This document shows, one piece after another, positions 16,913 to 25,242 of a DNA stretch of 64,000 nucleotides. The notes beneath the pieces are model-generated. The model searched no databases and was not told the DNA's origin. It saw only the letters and a list, made by a program, of their open reading frames with translations. Origin of the DNA: Calothrix sp. NIES-2098 (GTDB taxonomy: Bacteria; Cyanobacteriota; Cyanobacteriia; Cyanobacteriales; Nostocaceae). The stretch is taken from positions 7,567,001-7,631,000 of the forward strand of contig AP018172.1 of NCBI GenBank assembly GCA_002368175.1. The letters run 5' to 3'. The position numbers and the translations under genes were made by a program. Numbering within the stretch: position 1 is the first letter of the stretch; each line of letters starts with the position of its first letter.

Positions 16913-17575
16913 CTATCCTAACTTTGGTTGATCGATTAAGTTATAAGGAAACCAACTTAACCAAGCGTTCCAATTTTCCACGATTCGGGCAAATTCTCTA
17001 TAACCACCTGCATTTGGATGAACGCCATCATTTCCTATGGCTTCATCACTCCAAATAGTTGATTTTTCTAATATAGGAAAAATGTCTAAATAAGGAATAT
17101 TTAATTCCTGACAAACCGATGCAAACTGTTTCGATAAATCGCTAATTCTCTTTTTTCTTTGGGGGTCTTCTGGTTCTGCATATGGTGCTGGGCCAATCAT
17201 CAAAACAGGATATAACTGCTTGGCTTCAGTTAAAATTTTGCGAGCATTTCTGATGGAATCTATCAGATCTACACGAGTTTTACCATTTTCTATTGTTGTG
17301 TCATTTAGCCCAAAAGAAAATACAACTCTGCCATAAGCATCTTTAGGTAGACGAACTGATACTTCTTGCAACCAACGCTTTGCTATATCGGTACTCGTAT
17401 CTCGCCTAATTCCTAAATTATAGTGAGTTATGTCATAACCTTTTTGATTAGCATTAACGCATATTCTGCCTGTCCAACCTAGATACTCAGGATCGCCAGT
17501 ACCGTTAACAAAAGAGTCACCAACAAAACAAATTCTGAGATCCGATCGATGTATTGAATTCATAATTCGTTTCAT
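16913..17575 (-). CDS. SGNH/GDSL-type esterase or lipase
   Basis: A 220-residue SGNH hydrolase. The four diagnostic blocks are visible: FVGDSF with nucleophile Ser21, the Gly of block II in YNLGIRRDT (Gly55), block III SFGLND with Asn91, and block V DGVHPN with Asp183 and His186. No signal peptide is seen, so it probably acts in the cytoplasm. The substrate is unknown; esterase, thioesterase or lysophospholipase activity are all possible. It lies between rbcS and rca on the same strand, with the rbcS terminator hairpin ending eight bases before its ATG. A second ATG four codons downstream (17563) is an alternative start. Confidence 0.88.
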   Translation of the reverse strand: MKRIMNSIHRSDLRICFVGDSFVNGTGDPEYLGWTGRICVNANQKGYDITHYNLGIRRDTSTDIAKRWLQEVSVRLPKDAYGRVVFSFGLNDTTIENGKTRVDLIDSIRNARKILTEAKQLYPVLMIGPAPYAEPEDPQRKKRISDLSKQFASVCQELNIPYLDIFPILEKSTIWSDEAIGNDGVHPNAGGYREFARIVENWNAWLSWFPYNLIDQPKLG

Positions 17576-17582
17576 GAAAGAA

Positions 17583-17606
17583 GAGAGGTAGATGATTCTA
17601 CCTCTC
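17583..17606 (-). terminator. Hairpin after rbcS, directly in front of the SGNH hydrolase start
   Basis: A perfect 10-bp stem (GAGAGGTAGA / TCTACCTCTC) with a four-base loop, followed on the minus strand by TTCTTTC. It is 35 bp beyond the rbcS stop and is the likely end of the rbc transcript. It also covers the region where the hydrolase ribosome-binding site should be, so it may control read-through or translation of that gene. Confidence 0.75.
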
Positions 17607-17641
17607 CGATGGGGGAATTAATTAATTTAGCTTGTCAGCTT

Positions 17642-17971
17642 TTAGTATCTGCTGGGTTTGTGAACGATAAAGCTGAGAACTTGGCACTGCTTGATATTAT
17701 CAAAACCAACAACCCGGATATATTGGTTGGAATACTGAGAACGGCAAGCTTGAACTTCGTTCAGTACTTCTTGAGTAGTTTTAGCGCCAAACAAAGGCAG
17801 TTTCCACATTGTCCAGAAAAATTCGGTTGGTTCAGAAGTTTCGTTAAACTCAACTGCTGGAATATAACCTTGGCTCAAAATGTACTGGATCTGCTTGGCA
17901 ATTTGAGCGTCAGACAGGGGAGGTAGATAAGAAAGGGTTTCGTAACGACGCTCTTTTGGTAAAGTTTGCAT
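17642..17971 (-). CDS. rbcS: RuBisCO small subunit
   Basis: The 109-residue form IB small subunit, which caps the L8 core to form L8S8 in the carboxysome. It starts MQTLPKERRYETLSYLPPLS and contains the conserved GYIPAVEFNE and FFWTMWKLPLFG segments and YIRVVGFDN. Length is normal for cyanobacteria. It lies 44 bp after rbcX and is the last gene of rbcL-rbcX-rbcS. The related SSUL domain of the activase gene downstream shares the QGY element (ILSQGYIP here and ILAQGYTI there). Confidence 0.97.
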   Translation of the reverse strand: MQTLPKERRYETLSYLPPLSDAQIAKQIQYILSQGYIPAVEFNETSEPTEFFWTMWKLPLFGAKTTQEVLNEVQACRSQYSNQYIRVVGFDNIKQCQVLSFIVHKPSRY

Positions 17972-18015
17972 AACTGTTGATAATGGGTTGCGATTTTTAC
18001 TACTATGTTGACCAA

Positions 18016-18423
18016 TTAACTGGATGAATTATCCAAATTTTGGTCTGAGCTTGTTTGCTGTTCTGATTGCAGACTGGGGTTTGATGTCTCTAATTGAGTG
18101 ATTCGCTCTAGATGCTGGCGACGCTGTTCCATGTTGGCTTGCTGAATGCCAGTACGAACCATTTCTGGTAAGAATTCTGCAATTTCCTCAGCAATGTGTT
18201 CTCTAACAGTCATGATCCGCAATGCCAAATCTGGCTTCTCCTTTAACAACTGGGCAATATATGATTCTCCATCCTGAATTTTGTCAGCGGAAAAGTTATG
18301 CAACCAAATTGCTAATGGAGGATTAGTTTCGCCTAGCTGTGCCAGTACAGTCCTTAGTGCCTGATAAGTCAGGTAACTTTGGAGAGTCTTGGCTGTGTCT
18401 TTCGCAATTTGCTTAAGATTCAT
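18016..18423 (-). CDS. rbcX: RuBisCO assembly chaperone RbcX
   Basis: A 135-residue helical dimeric chaperone that holds the C-terminal tail of RbcL during L8 core assembly. It opens MNLKQIAKDTAKTLQSYLTY, with the conserved YLTYQA helix, the LGETNPPLAIWL turn (about residues 33-44) and the helix ending in REHIAEEIAEFLPEM. The last 25 residues are polar and variable, as in other RbcX proteins. It lies between rbcL and rbcS in the standard Nostocales order. The spacer between rbcL and rbcX has repeated ATGAAGGATAAAGGATGA-like words and matching arms that can pair. Confidence 0.96.
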   Translation of the reverse strand: MNLKQIAKDTAKTLQSYLTYQALRTVLAQLGETNPPLAIWLHNFSADKIQDGESYIAQLLKEKPDLALRIMTVREHIAEEIAEFLPEMVRTGIQQANMEQRRQHLERITQLETSNPSLQSEQQTSSDQNLDNSSS

Positions 18424-18523
18424 GCTTGACCCCAGCCTTGAAAGTATGAGTATGAAGGATAAAGGATGAAATAATTGAAGTAATTTTCACTTCAGCCTCT
18501 ATCCATACCACTTTCAACCTTTA

Positions 18524-19954
18524 TCAGACGGTATCCATTGCCTCGAATTCAAACTTGATTTCCTTCCACAATTCGCAAGCAGCGGCCAATTCAGGAGACC
18601 ACTTAGCTGCTTCGCGGATAACATCGTTACCTTCACGAGCCAAGTTACGGCCTTCGTTACGAGCTTGGATACAAGCTTCCAAAGCCACGCGGTTAGCGGT
18701 TGCACCTGGTGCGTTACCCCAGGGGTGACCGAGGGTACCACCACCGAATTGTAGAACGGAGTCATCACCAAAGATTTCTACAAGTGCGGGCATGTGCCAT
18801 ACGTGGATACCACCAGAAGCAACTGCCATTACACCAGGCATAGAAGCCCAGTCTTGGGTGAAGTAAATACCGCGAGACTTATCTTGTTCAACATAGTTTT
18901 CACGCAACAAGTCAACGAAGCCCATTGTGATACCACGTTCACCTTCCAACTTACCAACCACTGTACCAGTGTGAATGTGGTCGCCACCAGACATCCGCAG
19001 GGTCTTAGCCAATACGCGGAAGTGAATACCGTGGTTCTTTTGACGGTCGATTACAGCGTGCATCGCACGGTGAATGTGCAATAGAATACCGTTGTCACGG
19101 CACCAACGAGCCAAGGTGGTGTTAGCGGTGAAACCTGCGGTGAGGTAGTCGTGCATGATGATGGGCATATTGAGTTCTTTAGCGAACTCAGCACGCTGCA
19201 ACATTTGTTCGCAGGTGGGGGCGGTAACGTTCAGGTAGTGACCTTTGATTTCGCCTGTTTCAGCTTGAGCTTTGTGAATAGCTTCTGCTACAAACAAGAA
19301 GCGATCGCGCCATCTTTGGAATGGTGCGGAGTTGATGTTTTCGTCGTCTTTGGTGAAGTCCAAACCACCGCGCAAGCACTCGTATACAGCACGTCCGTAG
19401 TTCTTAGCAGACAGACCCAATTTGGGTTTGATGGTACAACCCAGCAAAGGACGACCGTATTTGTTTAATTTGTCACGCTCAACTTGAATACCGTGGGGAG
19501 GGCCTTGGAAGGTCTTTAAGTAAGCAACAGGAATCCGCAAGTCTTCTAGACGCAGTGCCCGTAAGGCTTTGAAGCCAAACACGTTACCTACGATTGAGGT
19601 CAACATGTTGGTGACAGAGCCTTCTTCAAACAGATCCAGAGGATAAGCAATGTAGGCAATAAATTGGTTGTCTTCACCAGCAACCGGCTCGATATCGTAG
19701 CAACGACCTTTGTAGCGATCGAGATCGGTCAACAAGTCTGTCCATACAGTTGTCCAAGTACCAGTAGAAGACTCAGCCGCCACAGCCGCTGCTGCTTCTT
19801 CAAAGGGAACTCCGGGCTGGGGTGTAACACGGAATGCCGCTAATATATCTGTATCTTTTGGTGTGTAATCCGGTGTGTAATAAGTTAGTCTGTAATCTTT
19901 AACCCCGGCTTGATACCCAGCTTTTGTCTGAGTCTTCGTTTGAGCGTAAGACAT
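18524..19954 (-). CDS. rbcL: RuBisCO large subunit (form IB)
   Basis: The catalytic subunit that carboxylates ribulose-1,5-bisphosphate in the Calvin cycle. It has 476 residues, normal for cyanobacteria. The catalytic lysine lies in CTIKPKLGLSAKNYGR, the carbamylated lysine in GGLDFTKDDENINS, the binding His in HIHRAMHAV, and loop 6 in GTVVGKLEGER. The C-terminus ends FEFEAMDTV. Start ATG 19954 has a GGAAGGGAA ribosome-binding site. It heads rbcL-rbcX-rbcS. The roughly 1 kb upstream without a gene fits the long promoter/leader known for rbcL in Nostoc relatives. Confidence 0.98.
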   Translation of the reverse strand: MSYAQTKTQTKAGYQAGVKDYRLTYYTPDYTPKDTDILAAFRVTPQPGVPFEEAAAAVAAESSTGTWTTVWTDLLTDLDRYKGRCYDIEPVAGEDNQFIAYIAYPLDLFEEGSVTNMLTSIVGNVFGFKALRALRLEDLRIPVAYLKTFQGPPHGIQVERDKLNKYGRPLLGCTIKPKLGLSAKNYGRAVYECLRGGLDFTKDDENINSAPFQRWRDRFLFVAEAIHKAQAETGEIKGHYLNVTAPTCEQMLQRAEFAKELNMPIIMHDYLTAGFTANTTLARWCRDNGILLHIHRAMHAVIDRQKNHGIHFRVLAKTLRMSGGDHIHTGTVVGKLEGERGITMGFVDLLRENYVEQDKSRGIYFTQDWASMPGVMAVASGGIHVWHMPALVEIFGDDSVLQFGGGTLGHPWGNAPGATANRVALEACIQARNEGRNLAREGNDVIREAAKWSPELAAACELWKEIKFEFEAMDTV

Positions 19955-20974
19955 AAATTCCCTTCCAAGAAGTCACACTTTGATTACTTAACAAATCACG
20001 TTGTATGCAATTTCCCCTCACCCCGCTTTCTTCCCCTATAAGTTAGGGGAAGATTAGGAAAATTTTTTTGTTAGGGGTTTTCTATGGCAAAGGTAGTGGT
20101 TTTTCTTCAGGAACATTTAGTGACGTATCCAAGACATCATCACTAGCTTCCTTGTGTTCGCGAGGTACACTGCTGTGTACTTCTTACTCTTCCTCTGTCC
20201 CAGGCATATAAATTCTTTTTATCTTTTTCTCGCACCCCTTTAAACCTTGTCTATCTCAATTAACCTTGTGGCTTTACAAGGATGACTCTTGCCGATTATT
20301 CCTGAGCAGGATATAGATTTCTCGGCTTTTTCGTTGGCATATCTCCTGAGTTTCCTTGATTTATAGGGAAAATAGGAGCAATTTTGACTGAGGTAGGTTT
20401 ATCGGAGTGATGAGCGCAAGACAAAAATTGCACACCACGTAATTTGTAACTTGTCTCACAATATATCAAGAAATCGATAAGTTATACTTTGAAACTTTTT
20501 AACTTATTTATTTAAATTTGTTATTACATAAAGTTTTAAACATTTTGTAAAGATTGCTTTACAAATGCTCATCTATGATAGTATGGGCGGCTAAACTTAA
20601 AGGTTTCCCTGTAGGGTTGAAGAGCAGCAAAAGCTTAGGATGTAAGAACTTCAAGCGAAAAACTCCTCAATAATTCTTCGTATTTTTCTCTCCTTCCCAA
20701 TAGAAACTTTAGCGTACTAGCCCTAATCTCCATTCCCTCCAATAGCAGATTTCGGCGTTCCCTTATCTCTAGTACAAGAGAAAAATTGCTAGAGGCGTTT
20801 AAAAAATCCCAGCTAGGGGAACACTGAAACTACCCCCAGCCAATTTCAGCAACAGAGTTTTTTAGCGGTGGGAAACGAGAAAATCAATTTCTTTGAGCTT
20901 TTCGCCCTTCTCCTTTCCCCGACTTCTGTAAGCAGCCTAATGGCTAGGGTACTGTCTTTAAAGGGAATCTCACC
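19955..20974. other. Long divergent promoter/leader region upstream of rbcL
   Basis: 1,020 bases without a convincing gene, between rbcL (minus) and the propeller gene (plus). It is AT-rich near 20450-20580 and C/T-rich on the plus strand near 20000-20250. It contains a perfect dyad at 20544-20565 and, for the plus-strand gene, an AAAGGGA ribosome-binding site next to GTG 20975. Long leaders are known for rbcL in Anabaena. No transcription start can be fixed from the sequence. Confidence 0.6.
20544..20565. promoter_or_regulatory. Perfect dyad symmetry upstream of rbcL (candidate regulator site)
   Basis: TTTGTAAAG-ATTG-CTTTACAAA is a perfect 9-bp inverted repeat with a four-base spacer, about 590 bases upstream of the rbcL start and 410 upstream of the propeller gene. 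It contains GTA-N10-TAC, which resembles, but is two bases wider than, the NtcA consensus GTA-N8-TAC. NtcA is known to bind upstream of rbcL in Anabaena; here the regulator is unknown. There is no T-run, so a terminator is unlikely. Confidence 0.4.
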
Positions 20975-22066
20975 GTGGTTAAGCGTACTAGTGTATTGAT
21001 TACTTCTATCCTGGCAGGAATGGTAGTGCTGCCAAGTATCGGAATTGTTGCATTGACAAATCCTGCTATGGCACAAAAAACTGTTATTCCTGCTCCCACT
21101 AAGCCAAAAACTACCTCTTACCCGGCTTCTGCACCACCCCCACGAGTAGACCCCCTACCAGATCAACGGGAGCTAGAAGAGCATTCTATAGAAACCGATT
21201 ACCGTGTCAGCAACTTGTTACCGGATGTTACAGGGAATCTTTGGGTAGCTTCTTGGCGAGGGTTGTCGCGGATTGACCCTAAAACTGGCAAGATTGTCTC
21301 GCGTGTGAGTTTACCTAATGTTGCTATTAGTGCTTTAGCTCAAGATAAAGTAGGGCGCGTATGGGTAGGAAATTATGAGGGACTGATCCGCGTCGAACCC
21401 CGCACCAGTGAAATCACCGCACAGAATTTATTTTTGCCTTCCAAACGGGTGTTATCGCTCTTGGTTGATAAACGGGGTTATTTGTGGACGGGAACCGATA
21501 ACGGTTTAGCTTTAATTAGTCCCGACCAAGGCTTAATTATGACCACCTTAAAAAATCTGCCTGGTGTCAGCGCTAACGCTTTGACTTTAGATGCGGATGG
21601 TCAACTTTGGGTAGGCACTCTAGACGGATTAATTCGGGTAAATACTGCTAATGCTTTAATTATGAAGCGAATTGCTGATTTACCGGGTACGACAGTGCAA
21701 GCTTTGGCTATTAGTCCAGAAGGGTTAATTTGGGCGGGAATGCCGAATAATTTGCTAGTGATTAACCCAAAAACTGGTGCAGTGCTGCGGTCTGTAACTC
21801 GTTTGCGCGGACGTAACGTTACAGCAGTGCGCTTTGCCCAAGATGGTAGTGTTTGGATCGGTACGAACAATGGTTTGTTACGATTAAATCCAAATACAGG
21901 TGCTGTATTAGACGAAGTTGCAGGACTTCCTTCTAGTCGAGTACTTGCTGTTGTTCCTGATATCGCCAATAAATTGTGGATTGGCACTAGTGAAGGTCTA
22001 GCTTGGTTAATGCCCAAAATGGATAGCGCACAAACCCATCTTGCTTTTAGTCGTGCTGTGAAATGA
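20975..22066 (+). CDS. Secreted beta-propeller protein (two-component-regulator propeller repeats)
   Basis: A 363-residue protein with a signal peptide (VLITSILAGMVVLPSIGIVA, cleavage likely after AMA near residue 33), a Pro-rich spacer (about 36-65), then six to seven repeats of about 40 residues with the hallmark (L/V)W(V/I)GTxxGLxRxxP (for example LWVGTLDGLIR and VWIGTNNGLLR). These repeats form the sensor propeller of hybrid two-component proteins, but here no kinase follows, so the domain stands alone in the periplasm. It may bind a ligand or partner protein. GTG start with a TAAAGGGA ribosome-binding site. No family-specific function is known to me. Confidence 0.8.
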   Translation: MVKRTSVLITSILAGMVVLPSIGIVALTNPAMAQKTVIPAPTKPKTTSYPASAPPPRVDPLPDQRELEEHSIETDYRVSNLLPDVTGNLWVASWRGLSRIDPKTGKIVSRVSLPNVAISALAQDKVGRVWVGNYEGLIRVEPRTSEITAQNLFLPSKRVLSLLVDKRGYLWTGTDNGLALISPDQGLIMTTLKNLPGVSANALTLDADGQLWVGTLDGLIRVNTANALIMKRIADLPGTTVQALAISPEGLIWAGMPNNLLVINPKTGAVLRSVTRLRGRNVTAVRFAQDGSVWIGTNNGLLRLNPNTGAVLDEVAGLPSSRVLAVVPDIANKLWIGTSEGLAWLMPKMDSAQTHLAFSRAVK

Positions 22067-22153
22067 GTAGTCATTTGCCATTTGTCATGTGTGCTTGGCA
22101 AATGACAAATGACGAAAAAAATTACCCAAACTGTAAAATCTGAAGAATTGGCA

Positions 22154-22924
22154 ATGGTAGTTACCACCCAGCAATTAATTCAATGGAAACAACAAGGACG
22201 TTCAATTGTAGCGTTGACGGCCTGGGATTATGCGATCGCCCAACTCCTCGATGCAGCTGGGGTAGACTTAATCCTGGTAGGCGACTCTATGGCTGTAGTT
22301 CTGGGTTATGAGACAACCTTGCCAATTACTTTAGAGGAGATGCTCTACCATGCTAAAGCCGTGCGCCGTGGTGTAAAACGAGCTTTAGTTGTCGTAGATT
22401 TACCATTTTTGACCTATCAAGAAAGCATTCAACAAGCAATGCACTCGGCTGGCTTGGTGCTAAAAGAAACAGGCGCTCAAGCTGTCAAATTGGAAGGTGG
22501 CTACCCAGCAATGGTAGAAACGATTGCGCGTTTAGTACAAGCCGGAATTCCTGTGATGGGACACGTGGGTTTGACGCCACAATCAGTCCATCAACTCGGT
22601 TTGCGACAACAAGGGAAAACCCAGGAAACCGCAGAGAGAATTTTAAACGAAGCGATCGCTCTCGAACAAGCGGGCGTATTTGCGATCGTCTTAGAGCATA
22701 TCCCTACCGATCTAGCACTACGTATTACAGAAAAACTCCGTATTCCTACTATTGGCATAGGCGCAGGAATCCATTGTAATGGACAAGTGTTAGTCACCTC
22801 CGATGTTCTTGGACTTTCGGAAAGGCAACCACCCTTTGCTAAAGTTTATACTAATCTTCGGGAGAATATTACTCAAGCTGTACAGAATTATGCATCAGAA
22901 GTCAGAGAGCGAAAATTTCCTTAA
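22154..22924 (+). CDS. panB: 3-methyl-2-oxobutanoate hydroxymethyltransferase
   Basis: PanB makes ketopantoate from 2-oxoisovalerate and 5,10-methylene-tetrahydrofolate, the first committed step of pantothenate and CoA synthesis. The TIM barrel shows LTAWDYAIAQLLDAAG, the metal-binding VGDSMAVVLGY, DLPFLTY, the catalytic EGG region in VKLEGG, and the GHVGLTPQSVHQLG loop, all diagnostic. ATG 22154 gives 256 residues, close to the usual length. An upstream ATG at 22109 lies in a 'caaatgac' repeat tract and is less likely. It follows the propeller gene on the same strand. Functionally complete. Confidence 0.94.
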   Translation: MVVTTQQLIQWKQQGRSIVALTAWDYAIAQLLDAAGVDLILVGDSMAVVLGYETTLPITLEEMLYHAKAVRRGVKRALVVVDLPFLTYQESIQQAMHSAGLVLKETGAQAVKLEGGYPAMVETIARLVQAGIPVMGHVGLTPQSVHQLGLRQQGKTQETAERILNEAIALEQAGVFAIVLEHIPTDLALRITEKLRIPTIGIGAGIHCNGQVLVTSDVLGLSERQPPFAKVYTNLRENITQAVQNYASEVRERKFP

Positions 22925-23709
22925 TTGTAGATAGTGAGGGAGACAATCAATTCAAAATTATGCCTAATGTGAATTGAGTGCTGAAATCCTTGTAATTCCT
23001 TCGATACTGCCAAAACTACAATTTTTAACAAGTCTTGAAACCCTTATGAGAAAAGAGGCGTTTTTAATTTACATCAGGCGTAAATTAAGAAATATTCTTC
23101 TCCAATGACAAATGACAAAAAAATAGTAATTGAAGATGAATATACAGCACTTATCAAATCAGCAAGTGATAAGTTTGCAGATATAACATCAGCAATTACT
23201 AAGGTTGTAGCTTGAATCGAGAGGAAACCTGTGTTGATAAGAAGGTAGACAAAAATATGCCCTTCAGTGACAAAATTAGAAACTGCAACCAGTCTATTGT
23301 GGTCTAAGTAGACTTCTGTGCTTGATAGGAAAACTTTCTAAGTCTACAAGATTGAGCAAAAGTCTAGAATAAAAGCCTTTCAATTTTTGACTTCTGCAAA
23401 ATGGTACTAGATTATTAGGGTTAAGCTTAACTGTAGAAGAAATATTAGAGGTGTTGGACTTGGGTGTTATACAATTTCAGCAATCATGACAGCCAATTTT
23501 CCCAATCCCTAAATCCATACAATAAACCTACACTCAAATATTCTGAGAGCAAGTGCATTAAGCGACTGAAGACTTGACATAAAGACTAAGATGAATAGTT
23601 TATCTTCCGTTGAGTAAGCCTCAACTACAACAATCATCTTTTCCCTAGCCAATGCAGATTTATTTTGTGTTTAGTCTTAATTCTAGTAGAACCCCCAAGG
23701 TTCCAAAGT
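22925..23709. other. Intergenic region, possibly with a degraded gene
   Basis: 785 bases with no convincing gene. A 36-codon frame at 23105-23215 (starting MTNDKKIVIEDEYTALIKSA) begins in a 'caatgacaaatgac' repeat tract and has no ribosome-binding site, so it is not called. An 8-bp inverted repeat (GTAGACTT / AAGTCTAC) lies near 23309-23348. Base composition is AT-rich and several short frames end quickly, suggesting a decayed segment. Confidence 0.4.
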
Positions 23710-24009
23710 CTAATTCTTCAAATCTGCGTATCTCTGATCGAGACGGAAATCAGGAGCAGGCTCTAATTTCAACCAATGTTTACGCTTACTCTTGTTCTTG
23801 AGGATATTCACATAGTTATCAGCATAACGGAAAGCTGATGCACGGTCATAAGCAGCAATAGCCACAGCTTGTGAGAAAACCTTTGTAGGGATTTCATAGC
23901 CAGCGAATTTCTGCATTAAAATCAACAAATCTTCTTCTGTAACAGGTAAACTAATTTCTTCTACCTGTTCGGGTTCATTGAAGATATCTTCATTTAGCAC
24001 TTTGGACAT
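23710..24009 (-). CDS. Hypothetical small protein, second of an overlapping pair
   Basis: A 99-residue acidic-then-basic protein of no family I recognise. The N-terminal third is Glu-rich, residues 25-65 look helical (LLILMQKFAGYEIPTKVFSQ and AVAIAAYDRASAFRYADNYV), and the C-terminus has a basic KNKSKRKHWLK stretch. Its start lies 20 bp inside the preceding gene (23990-24235), so the two are almost surely translated as a pair. No signal or membrane segment. Closely coupled small genes of this form can be toxin-antitoxin, regulatory or phage-derived; none of these is shown. Confidence 0.7.
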   Translation of the reverse strand: MSKVLNEDIFNEPEQVEEISLPVTEEDLLILMQKFAGYEIPTKVFSQAVAIAAYDRASAFRYADNYVNILKNKSKRKHWLKLEPAPDFRLDQRYADLKN

Positions 24010-24235
24010 TTAGCACCTCACCAAAAGCATAAGAAGCGAAACCTGCGATGAAATTGAGCTGTTGCTCGCGAGTCTGTAAATTTACCGGGAGTTCATTACT
24101 CGAACATCCAATCTCCCGCAAAATTTCTAGACAATAAGCACTCAGTTCAGTATATGAAGCTCGTTCCCAGTTTAGAGCCACCTCTTTCGCTTTCTCTAGA
24201 TTGACTCTAATCACCGTCATTACAGGGCTTGTCAT
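23990..24235 (-). CDS. Hypothetical small protein, first of an overlapping pair
   Basis: An 81-residue protein of unknown family, with a strong GGAGGG ribosome-binding site seven bases before ATG 24235. It is mainly helical (EKAKEVALNWERASYTELSA, then REIGCSSNELPVNLQT and EQQLNFIAGFASYAFGEVLN) with no membrane segment. It overlaps the next gene by 20 bases, and a perfect inverted repeat lies 27 bases upstream of the start. Together the layout is a compact two-gene operon with its own operator-like element. Confidence 0.75.
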   Translation of the reverse strand: MTSPVMTVIRVNLEKAKEVALNWERASYTELSAYCLEILREIGCSSNELPVNLQTREQQLNFIAGFASYAFGEVLNVQSAK

Positions 24236-24788
24236 AAATCTACCCTCCTCAACTGGATATTCGTCATTTTGATCTGAACAACAAAATGACGTAACCGTGT
24301 TATTGCGGAATTTCTCTAGGAGGGGGGGGAGGATATCAGGGTATTTACGGTTAAAGTTTTTAGGCGATCGCTTGCTTTACATTCTTTAATTGATACACCG
24401 TAAGCACCCATATATTGGCTTGGTAATTTATATCAATAAAAGGGTTTTAGCCTAATATAGTTAATATTTTTTTAATTTTTTAAGTATACTTACTTGCATT
24501 TACTTAAGTGTTATCACGCAAGTAAGTTGGCTCTGGAAGTAGAGCTATCAACCGATGAAAACCACTAATTTTTAAGTTACGAAATGCTTCACATCTGTAG
24601 AGTGAGCGCTTGCTCAGGAATCCGAAAAAGAATTATGGTACAAATCTGCCCAAATTGTCGATACTACATTGGTTGTAGTTTTCGATCGTCTACGAAGAAT
24701 TACGGGCGATCGCCAGCAACAACATCAAAGTTTTCAGTCTTGCCTGGAAATGAGATAGTTAAATTTTCGGATAGCAATCCTGTCTAAG
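24236..24788. other. Region upstream of the small overlapping gene pair
   Basis: 553 bases. It contains the inverted repeat listed at 24262-24291, a run of eight G at about 24323-24330, and AT-rich DNA to 24500. On the plus strand a 50-codon frame (24635-24787) encodes a small Cys-containing peptide with ICPNCRYYIGC (two CxxC-like pairs), but it has a poor ribosome-binding site and runs into the 21-bp repeat array; it is a weak gene candidate only. Confidence 0.4.
24262..24291. promoter_or_regulatory. Perfect inverted repeat upstream of the small gene pair (operator candidate)
   Basis: CGTCATTTTG and CAAAATGACG form a perfect 10-bp inverted repeat with a 10-base spacer, ending 27 bases before the start codon of the 81-residue gene. 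Lack of a T-run and the position at a promoter favour a dimeric-regulator site over a terminator. Which protein binds is unknown; one of the two small proteins could regulate its own operon. Confidence 0.5.
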
Positions 24789-25229
24789 GGAGTTCTAAGG
24801 CTCGTTAACGGAGTTCTGAGCCTGGTTAACGGAGTTCTAAGGCTCGTTAACGGAGTTCTGAGCTTGGTTAACGGAGTTCTGAGCTTGGTTAATGGAGTTC
24901 TGAGCTTGGTTAATGGAGTTCTGAGCTTGGTTAACGGAGTTCTGAGCCTGATTAACGGAGTTCTGAGCTTGGTTAATGGAGTTCTGAACTTGGTTAACGG
25001 AGTTCTGAGCTTGGTTAATGGAGTTCTGAGCCTGATTAACGGAGTTCTGAGCTTGGTTAACGGAGTTCAAAGACTGATTAACGGAGTTCTGAGCTTGGTT
25101 AACGGAGTTCTGAGCTTGGTTAATGGAGTTCTGAGCTTGGTTAATGGAGTTCTGAGCTTGGTTAATGGAGTTCTGAACTTGGTTAACGGAGTTCTGAGGC
25201 TGGTTAACGGAGTTCCAAGCCTCATTGAG
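24789..25229. repeat. Tandem array of 21-bp units, 21 copies in perfect phase
   Basis: The unit GGAGTTCTGAGCTTGGTTAAC recurs every 21 bases from 24789 to 25209, 21 times, without a single insertion or deletion; changes are confined to a few positions (C/T after GGTTAA, T/C and G/A in GAGCTTGG). Each unit contains or nearly contains the palindrome GTTAAC. Because 21 is a multiple of three, both strands are open: the minus strand reads as heptapeptides QNSVNQA (V/I and A/V variation) from a GTG at 25298 to a stop at 24837. That frame starts inside another gene, so coding use is doubtful. Confidence 0.95.
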
Positions 25230-25242
25230 CAGTATGAATTTA

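Noticed and set aside
23105..23215. 36-codon frame starting MTNDKKIVIED
   Set aside because: Starts in a repeat tract, no ribosome-binding site, no homology known.
24789..25229. CRISPR array
   Set aside because: Units are 21 bp back to back without spacers; no cas genes.
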